64,000 bases of DNA from Paenibacillus auburnensis (lineage in GTDB: Bacteria > Bacillota > Bacilli > Paenibacillales > Paenibacillaceae): assembly GCF_927798115.1 (NCBI RefSeq), contig NZ_CAKMMG010000002.1, positions 372,001 to 436,000 on the forward strand, read 5' to 3'. How positions within the stretch are numbered: the stretch's first letter is position 1; each line of letters begins with the position of its first letter. The notes below the pieces were generated by a model that was not told the DNA's origin, did not search any database, and saw only the letters and a program-made list of their open reading frames with translations. Of this stretch, positions 44,303 to 54,295 are shown piece after piece. A program made the position numbers and the translations under genes.

Positions 44303-46687
44303 CTATGCATTAACGGGGACAAGCGTGTAACGTTTGCCGCGTTCGGTGGCGAAGCGGAGCATGCCATCCGTCCCGTTCTCTGCGGAGACCTGCTGTCCTT
44401 CGCAGGTCACCAGCAGCGGAACGCCGGTCCGCACACGGCATTCCGCCCCCAGCTTCGAGACGATCTCCGCTTCGGCAAGCCTGCCGCCGGCCCAGCGGAG
44501 ATTAACCTCGAAGCCGCCGCGGGCGCGCAGCCCCGCGGCATGGCCGTCCGCCCAGCGCTGCGGCAGTGCCGGCAGCAGCTCAAGCCACGGGAGATGTGAC
44601 TGCAGCAGCATCTCCGCAATCCCGGCCGAGGCGGCAAAGTTGCTGTCAATCTGGAACGGGGGATGTGCCCCGAGAAGATTGGCATACACGCCCCCGCCGT
44701 GGCTGTACACCTCGCGGCCGTCGTCCCTGACGAGCCGCAGCATGTTCGCGAGCAGCGCAAACGCGCGCTCGCCGTCGCGGAACCGGCTCCACAGGGCGAC
44801 GCGCCAGCCGAGGCTCCAGCCGGTGCTTTCGTCACCGCGCCGTTCCAGCGAGACCCGGGCAGCCCGGAACAGCTCCGGTGTCTCCTCCTGCGAGAGCTGG
44901 CGTCCCGGGTAGACGCCGACCAGGTGGGAGGTATGCCGGTGGCAGCGGTCTTCGTCCTCCCAGTCATGCGCCCATTCCTGAAGCTGGCCGTAGCGGCCGG
45001 TCTGCAGCGGCAGGAGCCGCGCTCTGGCCTGCTCTACTTCTGCCCTGAATCCGGGATCGCCGCCAAGGACGGCCTCCGCTTCCAGGCAGTTGGTGAACAG
45101 CTCCCAGATGAGCGAAATATCCATCGTCGCTCCTGCGCTGATCGCCGCCGTCCCCTCCGGCGTACGGAATTTATGCTCCGGCGAGGTGGACGGAGAGGTA
45201 ACCAGCCGTCCCTGCCCGTCGTCTTGCAGCCAATCAAGGGCGAAGTAAGCCGCCTCCTTCATAACTGGATAAGCGAAGCTGCGAAGATAGTCTTCATCCC
45301 CTCCGAAGGCGTAATGTTCCCACAGATGCTGAGTCAGCCAGATACCGCCCATCGGCCAGAATGCCCAGGACGGATCGCCGTCCCCGTAATGGCCGACCGG
45401 AGCCGTATGCCCCCAGATGTCGGCATTGTGATGAGCCGTCCAGCCGCGGGTCCCGTAGTTCACGGCGGCAGTTCGCACGCCGTTCTGCGCGAGCCGTCCG
45501 GTCAGCGACAGCAGCGGCTCATGGCATTCAGCCAGGTTGCAGACCTCCGCCGGCCAGTAATTCATCTCGGTATTGATGTTCAAGGTATAATTGCTGCTCC
45601 ACGGCGGCCGGGTGGCGGCATTCCAGATGCCCTGCAGGTTGGCCGCCTGTGTGCCCGGCCGGGAGCTGGAGATCAGAAGGTAACGTCCATACTGGAACAG
45701 CAGCTCGGCCATTCCGGGGTCTTGCGCCCCCCACTGCGCGATGCGCCGGTCGGTGGTCAGCTCTTCGGCGGCCTGCATTGCGCCGAGCTTCAGCTCCACC
45801 CGGCCGTATAAAGACCGGTAGTCGGCGCAATGCCGCGCAAGCAGCTCACCATAGGGCAGGGCCAAAGCCTGCTCCAGCATCGCCGCCGCCAGCGCGGACT
45901 CCTCGCGGCCCTGGCTGCCAGGCAGCCGGTCGAAGCCGCTGAAGCTGGTAGCCGCACTGAAGATCAGCAACGCGGCGCTTGCCCCATGGACATGGACGCC
46001 ACCTCCGTCCACGGTCACTTCGCCGTCCTCCGTTCTCACGGCGATCCGGCCTTCAAAGCGCATGCCCTCGCTTTGCCCGGGTTTGCCGTAGCGGATGGGT
46101 TCATCCGTGTTGAAATAACCCGGATCCACATGCTCCGGCGCAATGCCCCGCAGGACAAAAGATGCGCCATCCGCCAGTGTATGGTGGCGCAGCGGGCTGT
46201 CCAGCCGGGCATGGAAATTCAGCCTTCCGGCAGCACTGGACGCCAGCCGCAGGACCAGCACCTGATCCGGGTGGGACGCGAACATTTCCCGCGTATACGT
46301 TACGTTGCCGACCGCATACGTTACACGGTGTACTGCATCTTCAAGATCGAGTGTGCGCCGGTATTCGCTGCTGATGTCTCCATGCTCGAAGCGGAGCAGC
46401 AGCTCCCCGAAGGGGAGATAGGACTGGGTGTACGGCCCCAGCATGCGCCGCCCCAGTGCATCGGCTTCGATATAGCGCCCTTGCCCTATCCGCTCACGGA
46501 TCTCCGGCAGAACCTCCTTCGCACCGGGGTTGCTGCCGTCCTGCGGATAACCGGACCATAAAGTATCTTCATTCAGGCCGATGACCTCGCGCTCCACTCC
46601 GCCATAGATCATTCCGCCTAGACGGCCGTTGCCGACCGGCAGCGCCTCCGTCCAGACCGCGGCCGGTTTATCGTACACAAGCTTCAT
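44303..46687 (-). CDS. GH95 alpha-L-fucosidase/galactosidase family enzyme (copy 2)
   Basis: A 794-residue GH95 protein with the same architecture: KLVYDKPAAVWTEALPVGNG at the N-terminus, the catalytic barrel with LQGIWNAATRPPWSSNYTLN and NTEMNYWPAEV, VTSPSTSPEHKF (Glu) and the QIDSNFAASAGIAEMLLQSH block. It matches typical alpha-1,2-L-fucosidases more closely than copy 1. Its DNA is visibly GC-richer than its neighbours. GGAGG lies 10 nt before the ATG. No signal peptide. Lies between the SGNH esterase and copy 1, with gaps of 116 and 149 bp. Confidence 0.9.
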   Translation of the reverse strand: MKLVYDKPAAVWTEALPVGNGRLGGMIYGGVEREVIGLNEDTLWSGYPQDGSNPGAKEVLPEIRERIGQGRYIEADALGRRMLGPYTQSYLPFGELLLRFEHGDISSEYRRTLDLEDAVHRVTYAVGNVTYTREMFASHPDQVLVLRLASSAAGRLNFHARLDSPLRHHTLADGASFVLRGIAPEHVDPGYFNTDEPIRYGKPGQSEGMRFEGRIAVRTEDGEVTVDGGGVHVHGASAALLIFSAATSFSGFDRLPGSQGREESALAAAMLEQALALPYGELLARHCADYRSLYGRVELKLGAMQAAEELTTDRRIAQWGAQDPGMAELLFQYGRYLLISSSRPGTQAANLQGIWNAATRPPWSSNYTLNINTEMNYWPAEVCNLAECHEPLLSLTGRLAQNGVRTAAVNYGTRGWTAHHNADIWGHTAPVGHYGDGDPSWAFWPMGGIWLTQHLWEHYAFGGDEDYLRSFAYPVMKEAAYFALDWLQDDGQGRLVTSPSTSPEHKFRTPEGTAAISAGATMDISLIWELFTNCLEAEAVLGGDPGFRAEVEQARARLLPLQTGRYGQLQEWAHDWEDEDRCHRHTSHLVGVYPGRQLSQEETPELFRAARVSLERRGDESTGWSLGWRVALWSRFRDGERAFALLANMLRLVRDDGREVYSHGGGVYANLLGAHPPFQIDSNFAASAGIAEMLLQSHLPWLELLPALPQRWADGHAAGLRARGGFEVNLRWAGGRLAEAEIVSKLGAECRVRTGVPLLVTCEGQQVSAENGTDGMLRFATERGKRYTLVPVNA

Positions 46688-46803
46688 AGGTTACTATCCT
46701 CCAATGACGTAAGTGTTAATCTAACGGTTAGCTGTTCACGACCTCAGCCATCCTAATGCGGTTCACCCGCAAACCGGCAATCTGTGATCTTCACCTTGCC
46801 CCG

Positions 46804-47934
46804 TCAGTTGCCGAGCAGCTTCAACACCCGCAGGCCGGTTCCCTTGCTATTCACATCCTTTTGTCCCGTATTGCGAATCACAACAGACAGCGATCCACGC
46901 GTTGTCCGGATAGGGAACAGCACAGGAATGGGACGGTACGCATTCAGGCACCAGTCATCGAACAAATTGACCGGCATAAAGGGCTCACCATTGACCGAAT
47001 ATTCAAAGATTCCAGAGTCCGGGCCGTATAAAAGCAAGACACCCGCGCTTTGCCCTGTGACGGTGAAGGATAATTCAGCCCCCGGCTGCTCCGCCGCCTT
47101 GTGCTCCGTGGAGAACCGCCAGTTCATCAGCGGGTCGCCCGGAAGCAGCCCGGCTGTCCTGAACTCTGCGGAATAGGCAGCAGCGCTATAAGGCAGCATA
47201 ATTCCGTATTCATAATTGCCGGCCTCAAGCGGCACCGCAGGCCACGCCTTCGGTTCTGGCGTTCCGACCTCAGGCTCGCCAAGTGCAGAAACCAGATATT
47301 CCTGCATGTATCCGGCATAGAGCGCATATCCGGCATCATGCGGATGGTAACCGTCCGGTGCCAGGATGCTCCAGTCGATCCCGCCCGCCTGCATCCCTTC
47401 ATAAATGCGGAAGGCGAAATTGACGGACGGAATGCCGTAATAATCGGCCACCTCTTCATGGACGGCAATATTAAAAGGCAGCGGACCGGTCAGATTCTTA
47501 GGTGCCGCTGTATAGACGAAGCAAATATCCGCTTCAGGCGAGAGCCGGCGGCATTTGCGGACGATCCCCTCCATTCCGCGGACCGATTCGCTCCGCTCCT
47601 CACCATCGTTCACGCTGAACTCGACAAACAGCAGGTCCACGGGGCCGCTGTATAGCACATGTTCCTCAAACCGGTGCGCCCCGAGTGTAGAGTTTGTACC
47701 GCCGACGCCTGCATTAATAAATTCAAAACATTGCCTAGGATAGGCCCGCTGCAAATACTGCATAGTCAGCGCCCGCCAGCTGGCGGATTCCGCTTCGGAA
47801 GCACCTGCTCCTTCGGTGATCGAACCGCCAAGAAATGCAACCCGGAGACTGCCGTTATGCCGCAGCTTGGCGCGGAAACGGGGGAGTCCTCCTCGCTTCA
47901 TAATAAAAAAGCCGTTGTTATTGGGTTCAGGCAT
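46804..47934 (-). CDS. SGNH/GDSL-family esterase
   Basis: A 376-residue hydrolase. The SGNH blocks are VAFLGGSITEGAG (block I Ser, near 37), GVGGTNSTLG (Gly, near 78), VEFSVNDGEE (Asn, near 107) and DGYHPHDAGY (Asp/His, near 195). A C-terminal beta domain of about 150 residues (GGSxx-type carbohydrate esterase accessory) follows. No signal peptide. GAGGAG precedes the ATG. In this operon with glycosidases it probably removes acetyl groups from imported oligosaccharides; the acyl group and sugar are not known. Confidence 0.82.
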   Translation of the reverse strand: MPEPNNNGFFIMKRGGLPRFRAKLRHNGSLRVAFLGGSITEGAGASEAESASWRALTMQYLQRAYPRQCFEFINAGVGGTNSTLGAHRFEEHVLYSGPVDLLFVEFSVNDGEERSESVRGMEGIVRKCRRLSPEADICFVYTAAPKNLTGPLPFNIAVHEEVADYYGIPSVNFAFRIYEGMQAGGIDWSILAPDGYHPHDAGYALYAGYMQEYLVSALGEPEVGTPEPKAWPAVPLEAGNYEYGIMLPYSAAAYSAEFRTAGLLPGDPLMNWRFSTEHKAAEQPGAELSFTVTGQSAGVLLLYGPDSGIFEYSVNGEPFMPVNLFDDWCLNAYRPIPVLFPIRTTRGSLSVVIRNTGQKDVNSKGTGLRVLKLLGN

Positions 47935-47994
47935 GATCTTCTCCTCTGTAATCCTTTCGTCATATGAGCAGCCGGGTTCTCAGCGGCCGCAGAA

Positions 47995-48030
47995 AACAGC
48001 GATGCCGGCCTAAAATACGAGCCGGCATCG
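47995..48030 (-). terminator. Hairpin between binding-protein and esterase genes
   Basis: CGATGCCGGC / GCCGGCATCG perfect 10-bp stem with an 11-nt loop, followed by CTGTTTTC on the minus strand. Partial termination here would favour importer over enzyme expression. Confidence 0.6.
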
Positions 48031-48085
48031 AGTCTAGCCTTCAGCACCGGGTTACCCGCTGAGCCCAGGCCTTCTGTCCATGTTT

Positions 48086-49762
48086 TTATTTAACTGACGA
48101 ATCATACGCCTTTTGCAGAATTTCCAGATAACGGTCCAGCTTGAGGTCTTGCAGGCCTTTGACGTAAGCGTCCCAGTCTTTGTTCAGATCTTTGTTGCCG
48201 GTGATGAACTGCAGCTCATTCTGCTCAATGTAGTTTCTGAGGTTCGTTTGCAGCATGCTCGCTTCATCAATTTCGCTTGGATCGATCCAGATCGACCAGA
48301 GGGGGAACAATTCCTTCGGTTCATGGCCTTGATACAATAAAGATGCATCATACAATCTGCGCTCATAGCCGTCCGATGCATAAATGTCGGTGCCTTGTAC
48401 CCAGGTATCGCGGTATTCCTTCGGCATATAGAAGTGGCCCATGCCGCTCCATCCGGCGTTGCGCGGCGCTTCGCCTTCCTTCATCGGAATGGTTTTGACT
48501 ACAGGCGTTACGCCTTCGCCCAGCGCCACGTCTCCCGGTGCCGGATCTTCCCAGTCGATGCCTTTCATTCCGCTGGCCGCATTGGTCTGGCCTTCCGGCG
48601 TGTACATGTAATCGACCATTTGGATCAGGGCAATTTGCGCTTCTTTGCTGGCTTTATTGGTGATGGCAAATTTGGCACCCGGCGATACGCCGCCAGCATC
48701 ATGCGTCGCGTAGGAGATACCTGACGGTCCGGTGAGCGGCGCTAACGGATTGTAATGCGCCGACCGGGTGTTGCCCGGATCGATATTGATGAAAATGGCA
48801 GGGTGCATCCCGGCGCCGGCACCGAGGATTTCCGCATCGGCGTTTTCGCCAATTTTTTTGAAAGCTTCGGCATTTTGCGTAAATGCGCCCGGATCGATCA
48901 GCCCTTCGGTGTACAGCGAACGGATATAAGTCAGGCCTTCCTTCCATTCAGGTGTAATGGCTGCGGACACAACCTTACCATCCTGGAGATTCAGGTAGTT
49001 CCGGTCATCGTCATACACGAATGAGTTCATCAGATACGGAACGATGCGCACCCCGAAATCTTCGGTGGAACCGCTGAGCGGCACTTCGTCGGCTTTGCCG
49101 TTGCCGTTCGGGTCTTTAGTTTTGAATGCTGTCAGCATGGCTTTGAATTCTTCGGTCGTCTTCGGCATTTCCATGTTGAGCTTTTTCAGCCATTCGGTGT
49201 TGATCCACATTTTATTCGGATACGAGCAATGGAAGCATTCAGTATAGGCGCCCAAGCCGTAAATATTACCGTCCGGAGCGGTATAAAGCGTTTTCATTTC
49301 AGGCGACTCTTCCATCGCCTTTTTAATGTTCGGCGCATATTGGTCAATCAGATCGTTCAGAGGAATCAATACGCCCTGCTTGCCGTATTTCAGCACGTCG
49401 GCTTGCGAGAATTCATCGATATAAGCGGTGAGCAGATAAGCATCCGGATAGTCGCCGCTTGCCAGCGAGATTTGGCGTTTTTCCTTGGCACCGTCTGAAG
49501 GGTTGATTTCCCAGTCGAACTTAATATTGAACTTGTCGGCCGCGAACTGGGTGAACTTGTTGGTCGGAATATCGATGCCCGATTCCTGGACGGCAAAGAC
49601 ACTGACTTCAACCGGTTTGGCATCCTGTCCCTGCGTAGCTTCCGTACCGTTTCCGGCGTTTGCGGCATTGTTCACATTACTTTTGTTATTGCCCGAACAG
49701 CCGCTGATGATAATAGTGAAGACCATAACCAGCGATAGCAGGCTTAGCAGTTTCTTTTTCAA
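48086..49762 (-). CDS. Lpl-type ABC transporter solute-binding lipoprotein
   Basis: A 558-residue extracellular binding protein of the LipO/LplA/YtcQ type. TTG start (GGGAG 9 nt upstream), signal peptide with lipobox IISGC (Cys about 22), Asn-rich spacer and a large two-lobe domain. These proteins, longer than ordinary family 1 binding proteins, feed CUT1 importers for complex oligosaccharides. Third gene after the two permeases. Ligand unknown, expected to be the substrate of the GH95/GH38/SGNH enzymes downstream. Confidence 0.9.
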   Translation of the reverse strand: MKKKLLSLLSLVMVFTIIISGCSGNNKSNVNNAANAGNGTEATQGQDAKPVEVSVFAVQESGIDIPTNKFTQFAADKFNIKFDWEINPSDGAKEKRQISLASGDYPDAYLLTAYIDEFSQADVLKYGKQGVLIPLNDLIDQYAPNIKKAMEESPEMKTLYTAPDGNIYGLGAYTECFHCSYPNKMWINTEWLKKLNMEMPKTTEEFKAMLTAFKTKDPNGNGKADEVPLSGSTEDFGVRIVPYLMNSFVYDDDRNYLNLQDGKVVSAAITPEWKEGLTYIRSLYTEGLIDPGAFTQNAEAFKKIGENADAEILGAGAGMHPAIFINIDPGNTRSAHYNPLAPLTGPSGISYATHDAGGVSPGAKFAITNKASKEAQIALIQMVDYMYTPEGQTNAASGMKGIDWEDPAPGDVALGEGVTPVVKTIPMKEGEAPRNAGWSGMGHFYMPKEYRDTWVQGTDIYASDGYERRLYDASLLYQGHEPKELFPLWSIWIDPSEIDEASMLQTNLRNYIEQNELQFITGNKDLNKDWDAYVKGLQDLKLDRYLEILQKAYDSSVK

Positions 49763-49875
49763 ATGTCATCACTCCCTTTTTTAGTTTAGACAAGTGTTGC
49801 CTACAATGTCCAGCCGTAAAGTCCGGCGGATCACCCCCTTAACTTGGTTAAGCGCATAGGTTGAAGGGCAGGGAC

Positions 49876-50781
49876 TTAGCCTTTTACAGAACCGACCAGC
49901 ATCCCCTGCACGAAATACCGCTGTACGAACGGATAAATGATCAGCACCGGAAGCGTCGCCACGACGATCAGCGAATACTTCAGAAGCTCGGACAGCTGCT
50001 GTCTTTCCACCATTGCCATCGCGTCCATGTTGCCGGAGCTGTTGTTCATGATAATGATGCTGCGCAGCACGAGCTGGAGCGGGAACAAATTGGCTGATTT
50101 CAAATAGATCAGAGCATCAAAATAGGAATTCCACTGCCCCACCGCGTACATTAGGACAAGCACTGCAATGATCGGCTTGGAGAGCGGCAGCACCACACTG
50201 CGGATAAACCGCATGTCGCTGCAGCCGTCAATCTCGCTGGCCTCCAGTAGTTCCTCGGGAATCGAGGATTGAAAAAACGAGCGTGCGATGATCACCTGCC
50301 ACACCCAGATGGCGTTCGGGATGAGCAAAGCCCAGCGGGTGTCGATCAGATGCATCTCCTTGACCACCATGTATGTCGGAATGAGACCGCCGCTGAAGAT
50401 CATTGTGAACGTAATGACCATCATCAGCGCATTGCGTCCGAAGAACGTCCGCCGCGAAAGCGGATAAGCTATCATGATCGTCAGCATCACACTGATCAGT
50501 GTGCCGGCGGTCGTATAGATGAGGGAATTGAGATAACCGGTCGTAATCTCAGGCGTTTTCAGAAGAACGCTGAAGCCTTTGAACGAAATGTCGACCGGAT
50601 AGAGCCACACTTTCCCCGATGTTACTGCAGCCGGACTGCTGATGGAGCTGCTGATGATGAAGATCAGCGGATAGATGATCGCGATGACCACCAGTGTAAG
50701 GATGATATAAATGACTGTCAGAAAAATGCGGTCGCCCGCCGATTCTTTGATTTTCTTAGGAACTGCTGCCGTAGCTGCCAT
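49876..50781 (-). CDS. Sugar ABC transporter permease, LplC/YtcP type
   Basis: A 301-residue membrane subunit with six spans and the EAA loop EELLEASEIDGCSDMRFIRS (about 178-197). AGGAG stands 7 nt before the ATG, 14 nt after the companion permease. The C-terminus YFVQGMLVGSVKG is typical of this class. An ATPase gene is missing, as usual for these operons. Confidence 0.93.
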   Translation of the reverse strand: MAATAAVPKKIKESAGDRIFLTVIYIILTLVVIAIIYPLIFIISSSISSPAAVTSGKVWLYPVDISFKGFSVLLKTPEITTGYLNSLIYTTAGTLISVMLTIMIAYPLSRRTFFGRNALMMVITFTMIFSGGLIPTYMVVKEMHLIDTRWALLIPNAIWVWQVIIARSFFQSSIPEELLEASEIDGCSDMRFIRSVVLPLSKPIIAVLVLMYAVGQWNSYFDALIYLKSANLFPLQLVLRSIIIMNNSSGNMDAMAMVERQQLSELLKYSLIVVATLPVLIIYPFVQRYFVQGMLVGSVKG

Positions 50782-50795
50782 ACAGGAACTCCTTC

Positions 50796-51677
50796 CTACC
50801 AGATACTGTTGTTGGTGATGCGTTTAGCGACTCCGTTGACCGTTACGAGCAGGACCAGGTTGATCAAGGAGTTGAACAGGCCGACAGCGGTCGCGAAGCT
50901 GTAGTTCGCGTTCAGCAGGCCGATCGAATACACATAGGTCGCAATGATCTCGGAATTCGCGATGTTCAGCGGATTTTGCAGCAGATATACTTTTTCAAAT
51001 CCAAGCGCCATTACATTACCCACATTCAGGATCAGGATGATGACGATGGTAGGCACAATGCCCGGAAGGTCAACATGGCGGATCTTCTGAAAACGCGAGG
51101 CACCGTCGACCTTGGCCGCTTCATACAGCGTAGGGTCGATCCCGGCAAGCGCCGCCAGATAAATGACTGCACTGTACCCCGCCGTCTGCCAGATGTCCGA
51201 CCATACATAGATGGAACGGAACATGCCGGGCTCACCCAGGAAGTTGATCGAATCCATTCCAAAAAAATTAAGCGCGATGTTGGCGAATCCGAGGCGCGGA
51301 GCCAGGAACAGCATAATGATGGAGACCATCACCACGGTTGAGATGAAATAAGGTGCAAAAGAGATGAGCTGCACGAACCGCTTGAACCGTCCGCCGCGGA
51401 TTTCGTTGATCATCAGCGCCAGCAGAATCGGAATCGGAAAGCCGGCCAGCAGCAGGTAGCCGCTGAGCTTCAGTGTATTTTTGAGCAAGGTCCAGAACAT
51501 CGGATTCTCAAAGAACAATTGGAAGTTTTTGAAACCGACCCACGGACTGCCCCAGATGCCTTTAATGACGTTGTAATCCTTGAAGGCGAGCACCGCGTTC
51601 AGCATCGGATAGTATTTAAAAATAAGGAAGAACAGGATTGGCGGTATAACCAGTAAATGCAGCTGCCAGTGCTTCAT
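50796..51677 (-). CDS. Sugar ABC transporter permease, LplB/YteP type
   Basis: About 293 residues from ATG 51677, with six membrane spans and the EAA loop YEAAKVDGASRFQKIRHVDLP (near 180). The frame is open back to 51899 without family sequence. ATG 51677 has GGAAG 7 nt upstream; ATG 51728 lacks a ribosome site; a CTG or ATT near 51755 sits behind AGGGGGGG. The start is therefore uncertain by up to 27 residues. First gene of the second glycan operon, behind the composite promoter element at 51793-51900. Confidence 0.85.
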   Translation of the reverse strand: MKHWQLHLLVIPPILFFLIFKYYPMLNAVLAFKDYNVIKGIWGSPWVGFKNFQLFFENPMFWTLLKNTLKLSGYLLLAGFPIPILLALMINEIRGGRFKRFVQLISFAPYFISTVVMVSIIMLFLAPRLGFANIALNFFGMDSINFLGEPGMFRSIYVWSDIWQTAGYSAVIYLAALAGIDPTLYEAAKVDGASRFQKIRHVDLPGIVPTIVIILILNVGNVMALGFEKVYLLQNPLNIANSEIIATYVYSIGLLNANYSFATAVGLFNSLINLVLLVTVNGVAKRITNNSIW

Positions 51678-51792
51678 TATTTTTCTTCCGGTTCTTGCCA
51701 GAATCCCTTCGCCCCTTCTGTGGGGCATTGCCGTATGGTGAGTAGCTAATGGTTTCTCCAGAATAATCCCCCCCTGATAAACTGCCGGTAAT

Positions 51793-51900
51793 GTGTGATA
51801 GCGCTTTCTACACGAGCTCATCATAGTGGATGATTGCCGGATTTGGATAGGTACACTTGAGCGGTTTGGCGTACAGATCGCCCGTTTTGTAGGGGGCAAA
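51793..51900 (-). promoter_or_regulatory. Composite promoter element A of the Lpl-type operon
   Basis: Read on the minus strand: TTTGCCCCCT (51891-51900), TGTAC (51871-51875), TGTACCTATCC (51845-51855), a TATGAT -10-like box near 51822, then GTGTAGAAAGCGCTATCACAC with a cre-like core (51795-51809). The same order over the same 108 bp precedes GH27 (58847-58954). The TGTAC repeats start 20 bp apart, as expected for two AraC-type half-sites. Confidence 0.7.
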
Positions 51901-51947
51901 ACTCAGGGGTACAGCCATTTTTCAGCTTGCTGCCCGTCCGCGGGCAA

Positions 51948-51988
51948 CAAAAAACGGCTGCACCGTCCTAATGGGACGATACAGCCGT
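51948..51988 (-). terminator. Terminator of the membrane AraC regulator gene
   Basis: ACGGCTGTATCGTCC / GGACGGTGCAGCCGT stem with a 4-nt loop followed by TTTTTTG on the minus strand. Confidence 0.88.
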
Positions 51989-51995
51989 GAGGGGG

Positions 51996-54278
51996 TTATT
52001 CGATGTGCGACTGTCTGTACGTGCTCGGCGAAATGCCGGTCAGGCGTTTGAACGCCCGGCGGAACGAATGAGAGCTGTTGTAGCCGACCCGCGCGGCGAT
52101 TTCGTCGACGGTATAATTGCTCTCTTTCAGCAGCGTTGCTGCCTGGTCCATACGCACCTTAACCAGATGGTCGGAGTAATTGACACCGGTGACCTCCTTA
52201 AACAGCTGGGAGATATATTTCTCCGGCCGCTCGACATGCTCGGCGACACGGTACAGCGTGAGCTCGGCATCGGCATACATTTCCGCGGTATACTGATACA
52301 TCTGCCGGATAATCAGGATATGCGCATCTTTCTTTTTGCTTACGACAAAGCTGCACATCTCCTCCATGATGTTATGCAGCTCTTCCCGGATGCTCTCCAG
52401 CGGATCGGAAAAGTCGATATCGATGATCCTGCGTTTGGTATTCTCGAACAGCGGCGATTCCAGGAACGTCTTCTGATCCAGCAGCTTCAGGAAGGTCCCC
52501 TTCATCTCGCCGACCAGCTGATGCTTCATCTCCACGGACAGCTCACGTTGGCCGAAGTTCTGGGCGAAGATTTCATTGATGATACGCTTCGCCTCCTCCA
52601 GCTCTCCCGCGCGGACCGTGCTGATCAGGCGCTGCTCCGTATCGAGCGGATAATAATAGGTTGTGTTCTCGATTCCGGCCTCACGGCTCCACAACATGCC
52701 TTTTTTATTGACGTACACCGTGTATTCCAGCGCCTGCTTCGCCTGCTCGTAAGAGCGGCTAGCCTCGTTCACCGTGGCAAAATGATCGCCGAGTCCGGCC
52801 TGGATCGTCATCCGGTATTCTTCGGACAAATACCCGGTCAGACTCTCCATGATCTGCGAGATCCGCTTCTCCTCCGCAGGGCTTCCTTCCCCGGCCAGAA
52901 ATAGAGCGGCGACCTTATCCGAACCGGTATCCGTCGTCAATACCGCCGGCTCCCGTTCCGACAGCGCCTGCTTAAGCAGCAGCCGGGACGCATTCAGCTC
53001 GTTCAGAATCTCGACGCTGTCCATGCCCGAATACCCGCTGATCTGGATCACACCGGCATACCCAGCGCCTGGTCCGAGCTGAATGTCCGCCTGCTCTGCC
53101 GCATAGATGATCTCGTCCCGCGATTCGAATTCGCCGGCGATCAGCCGCTTAAGGAAGGCATCGCGGATCAGCGGCAGCTGCCGGCCCAGCTCGTTCTCCA
53201 GCTGTTTGTTCTTCGTGATCATATCGGCGATATTGCCGCTCAGGAAGTCAAAGCTGTCGCGTTCCGGCGTCTCCTCTTTGCCGAACTGCTCCCTCATGAC
53301 GCCGACCAGCCGGTTGATCGGTGCGCTGTTCCGGTAAGCCAGCACTAGACCAACCAGGAGTCCGAGCAGCAAGGTACCGCCGGTGATGGCCCATGATCTG
53401 TATTTGATCCGGTTGGCGTTCTCCAGAAGCACACTGCGCGGAATACCGGCCTGATAGACCCAGCCGTTTTTCCCGGAACGGGTTGTAATGACGAGATCAT
53501 CTTCATAAAACTGGCTGACCTTGTTCTTGTCAAAAGCCGGATCGGCCGCGAGCTTGCTAATATACGGAGCATCCTCCCCCTGCTGAACAATCGTATTCCC
53601 GTTCTCGTCGCTGACATGCACCCAGCCCCCGTAACGCTCGGTCAGGCCCGTCAGCATGCTGGAGATCACCTTTTCATCGATATTGACAATGACGACGGCG
53701 GGCGAAGAGTCCTTGAAGCTGTCCAGCGGCAGCGATTGCATATAGGTAATGACCGAGGTCTGGATGGTCCGCTCCACAAACGGGCTCAGCGGGCGGATTT
53801 CGCTGCGGTGGGTTTTCTCGAGGAATTCCTTGCGCCATTCGTTCAGAGACAGATCGTTATAATGAAATACCTCGTAAAAATGCTCGGGACGGTAAGTGGA
53901 ACCGGAAGTGAGGATCAGATTGTAATTGGCCAGATAAATATAATAGTCCTGGAGAAAATCGTTCGTTTGGCCCGAGGTAAGCACATTCTGCATCGTATTC
54001 CAGATTCCGTAGACATTCGTGCTGTTGTCCCGCTCGTTCATCAGTACACTTAGCTGTTTATTGATCGCCAGCTGCCGCGTAAAGCCTTCAACTTCGGCCA
54101 TGCGGCGCTCCAGGATATCCTGGCTTTTCTGCAGCTGTGTCACGCTGTTCTCGATGGACAGCGCCTGCGTTACCGAAATGGAGGTGCGGTAGGACATATA
54201 CCCGCCGATGCTCGGAATGATCAGAATGATAATATAGGAGATTAAAAATCTGCGGAAGACGTTAGAATAATTATGCAT
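51996..54278 (-). CDS. Membrane-spanning AraC-family regulator (YtdP-like)
   Basis: A 760-residue one-protein sensor-regulator. TM1 is at about 10-30 (FLISYIIILIIPSIGG), a Cache-like extracellular domain at about 35-295, TM2 at about 298-318 (ITGGTLLLGLLVGLVLAY) and a cytoplasmic linker at about 320-650. The C-terminal AraC double helix-turn-helix (about 655-755) contains RPEKYISQLFKEVTG and VGYNSSHSFRRAFKRLTG. It lies between the Lpl-type importer operon and the GH27 gene, and both targets carry paired TGTAC repeats. I infer it activates them on binding an extracellular sugar. Its own leader has a cre-like site. Confidence 0.92.
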   Translation of the reverse strand: MHNYSNVFRRFLISYIIILIIPSIGGYMSYRTSISVTQALSIENSVTQLQKSQDILERRMAEVEGFTRQLAINKQLSVLMNERDNSTNVYGIWNTMQNVLTSGQTNDFLQDYYIYLANYNLILTSGSTYRPEHFYEVFHYNDLSLNEWRKEFLEKTHRSEIRPLSPFVERTIQTSVITYMQSLPLDSFKDSSPAVVIVNIDEKVISSMLTGLTERYGGWVHVSDENGNTIVQQGEDAPYISKLAADPAFDKNKVSQFYEDDLVITTRSGKNGWVYQAGIPRSVLLENANRIKYRSWAITGGTLLLGLLVGLVLAYRNSAPINRLVGVMREQFGKEETPERDSFDFLSGNIADMITKNKQLENELGRQLPLIRDAFLKRLIAGEFESRDEIIYAAEQADIQLGPGAGYAGVIQISGYSGMDSVEILNELNASRLLLKQALSEREPAVLTTDTGSDKVAALFLAGEGSPAEEKRISQIMESLTGYLSEEYRMTIQAGLGDHFATVNEASRSYEQAKQALEYTVYVNKKGMLWSREAGIENTTYYYPLDTEQRLISTVRAGELEEAKRIINEIFAQNFGQRELSVEMKHQLVGEMKGTFLKLLDQKTFLESPLFENTKRRIIDIDFSDPLESIREELHNIMEEMCSFVVSKKKDAHILIIRQMYQYTAEMYADAELTLYRVAEHVERPEKYISQLFKEVTGVNYSDHLVKVRMDQAATLLKESNYTVDEIAARVGYNSSHSFRRAFKRLTGISPSTYRQSHIE

Positions 54279-54295
54279 AAAATGACCTCCCCTTT

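Noticed and set aside
44663..45811. A 382-codon open frame opposite the second GH95 gene
   Set aside because: High GC lengthens spurious frames there; the GH95 frame explains the DNA fully.
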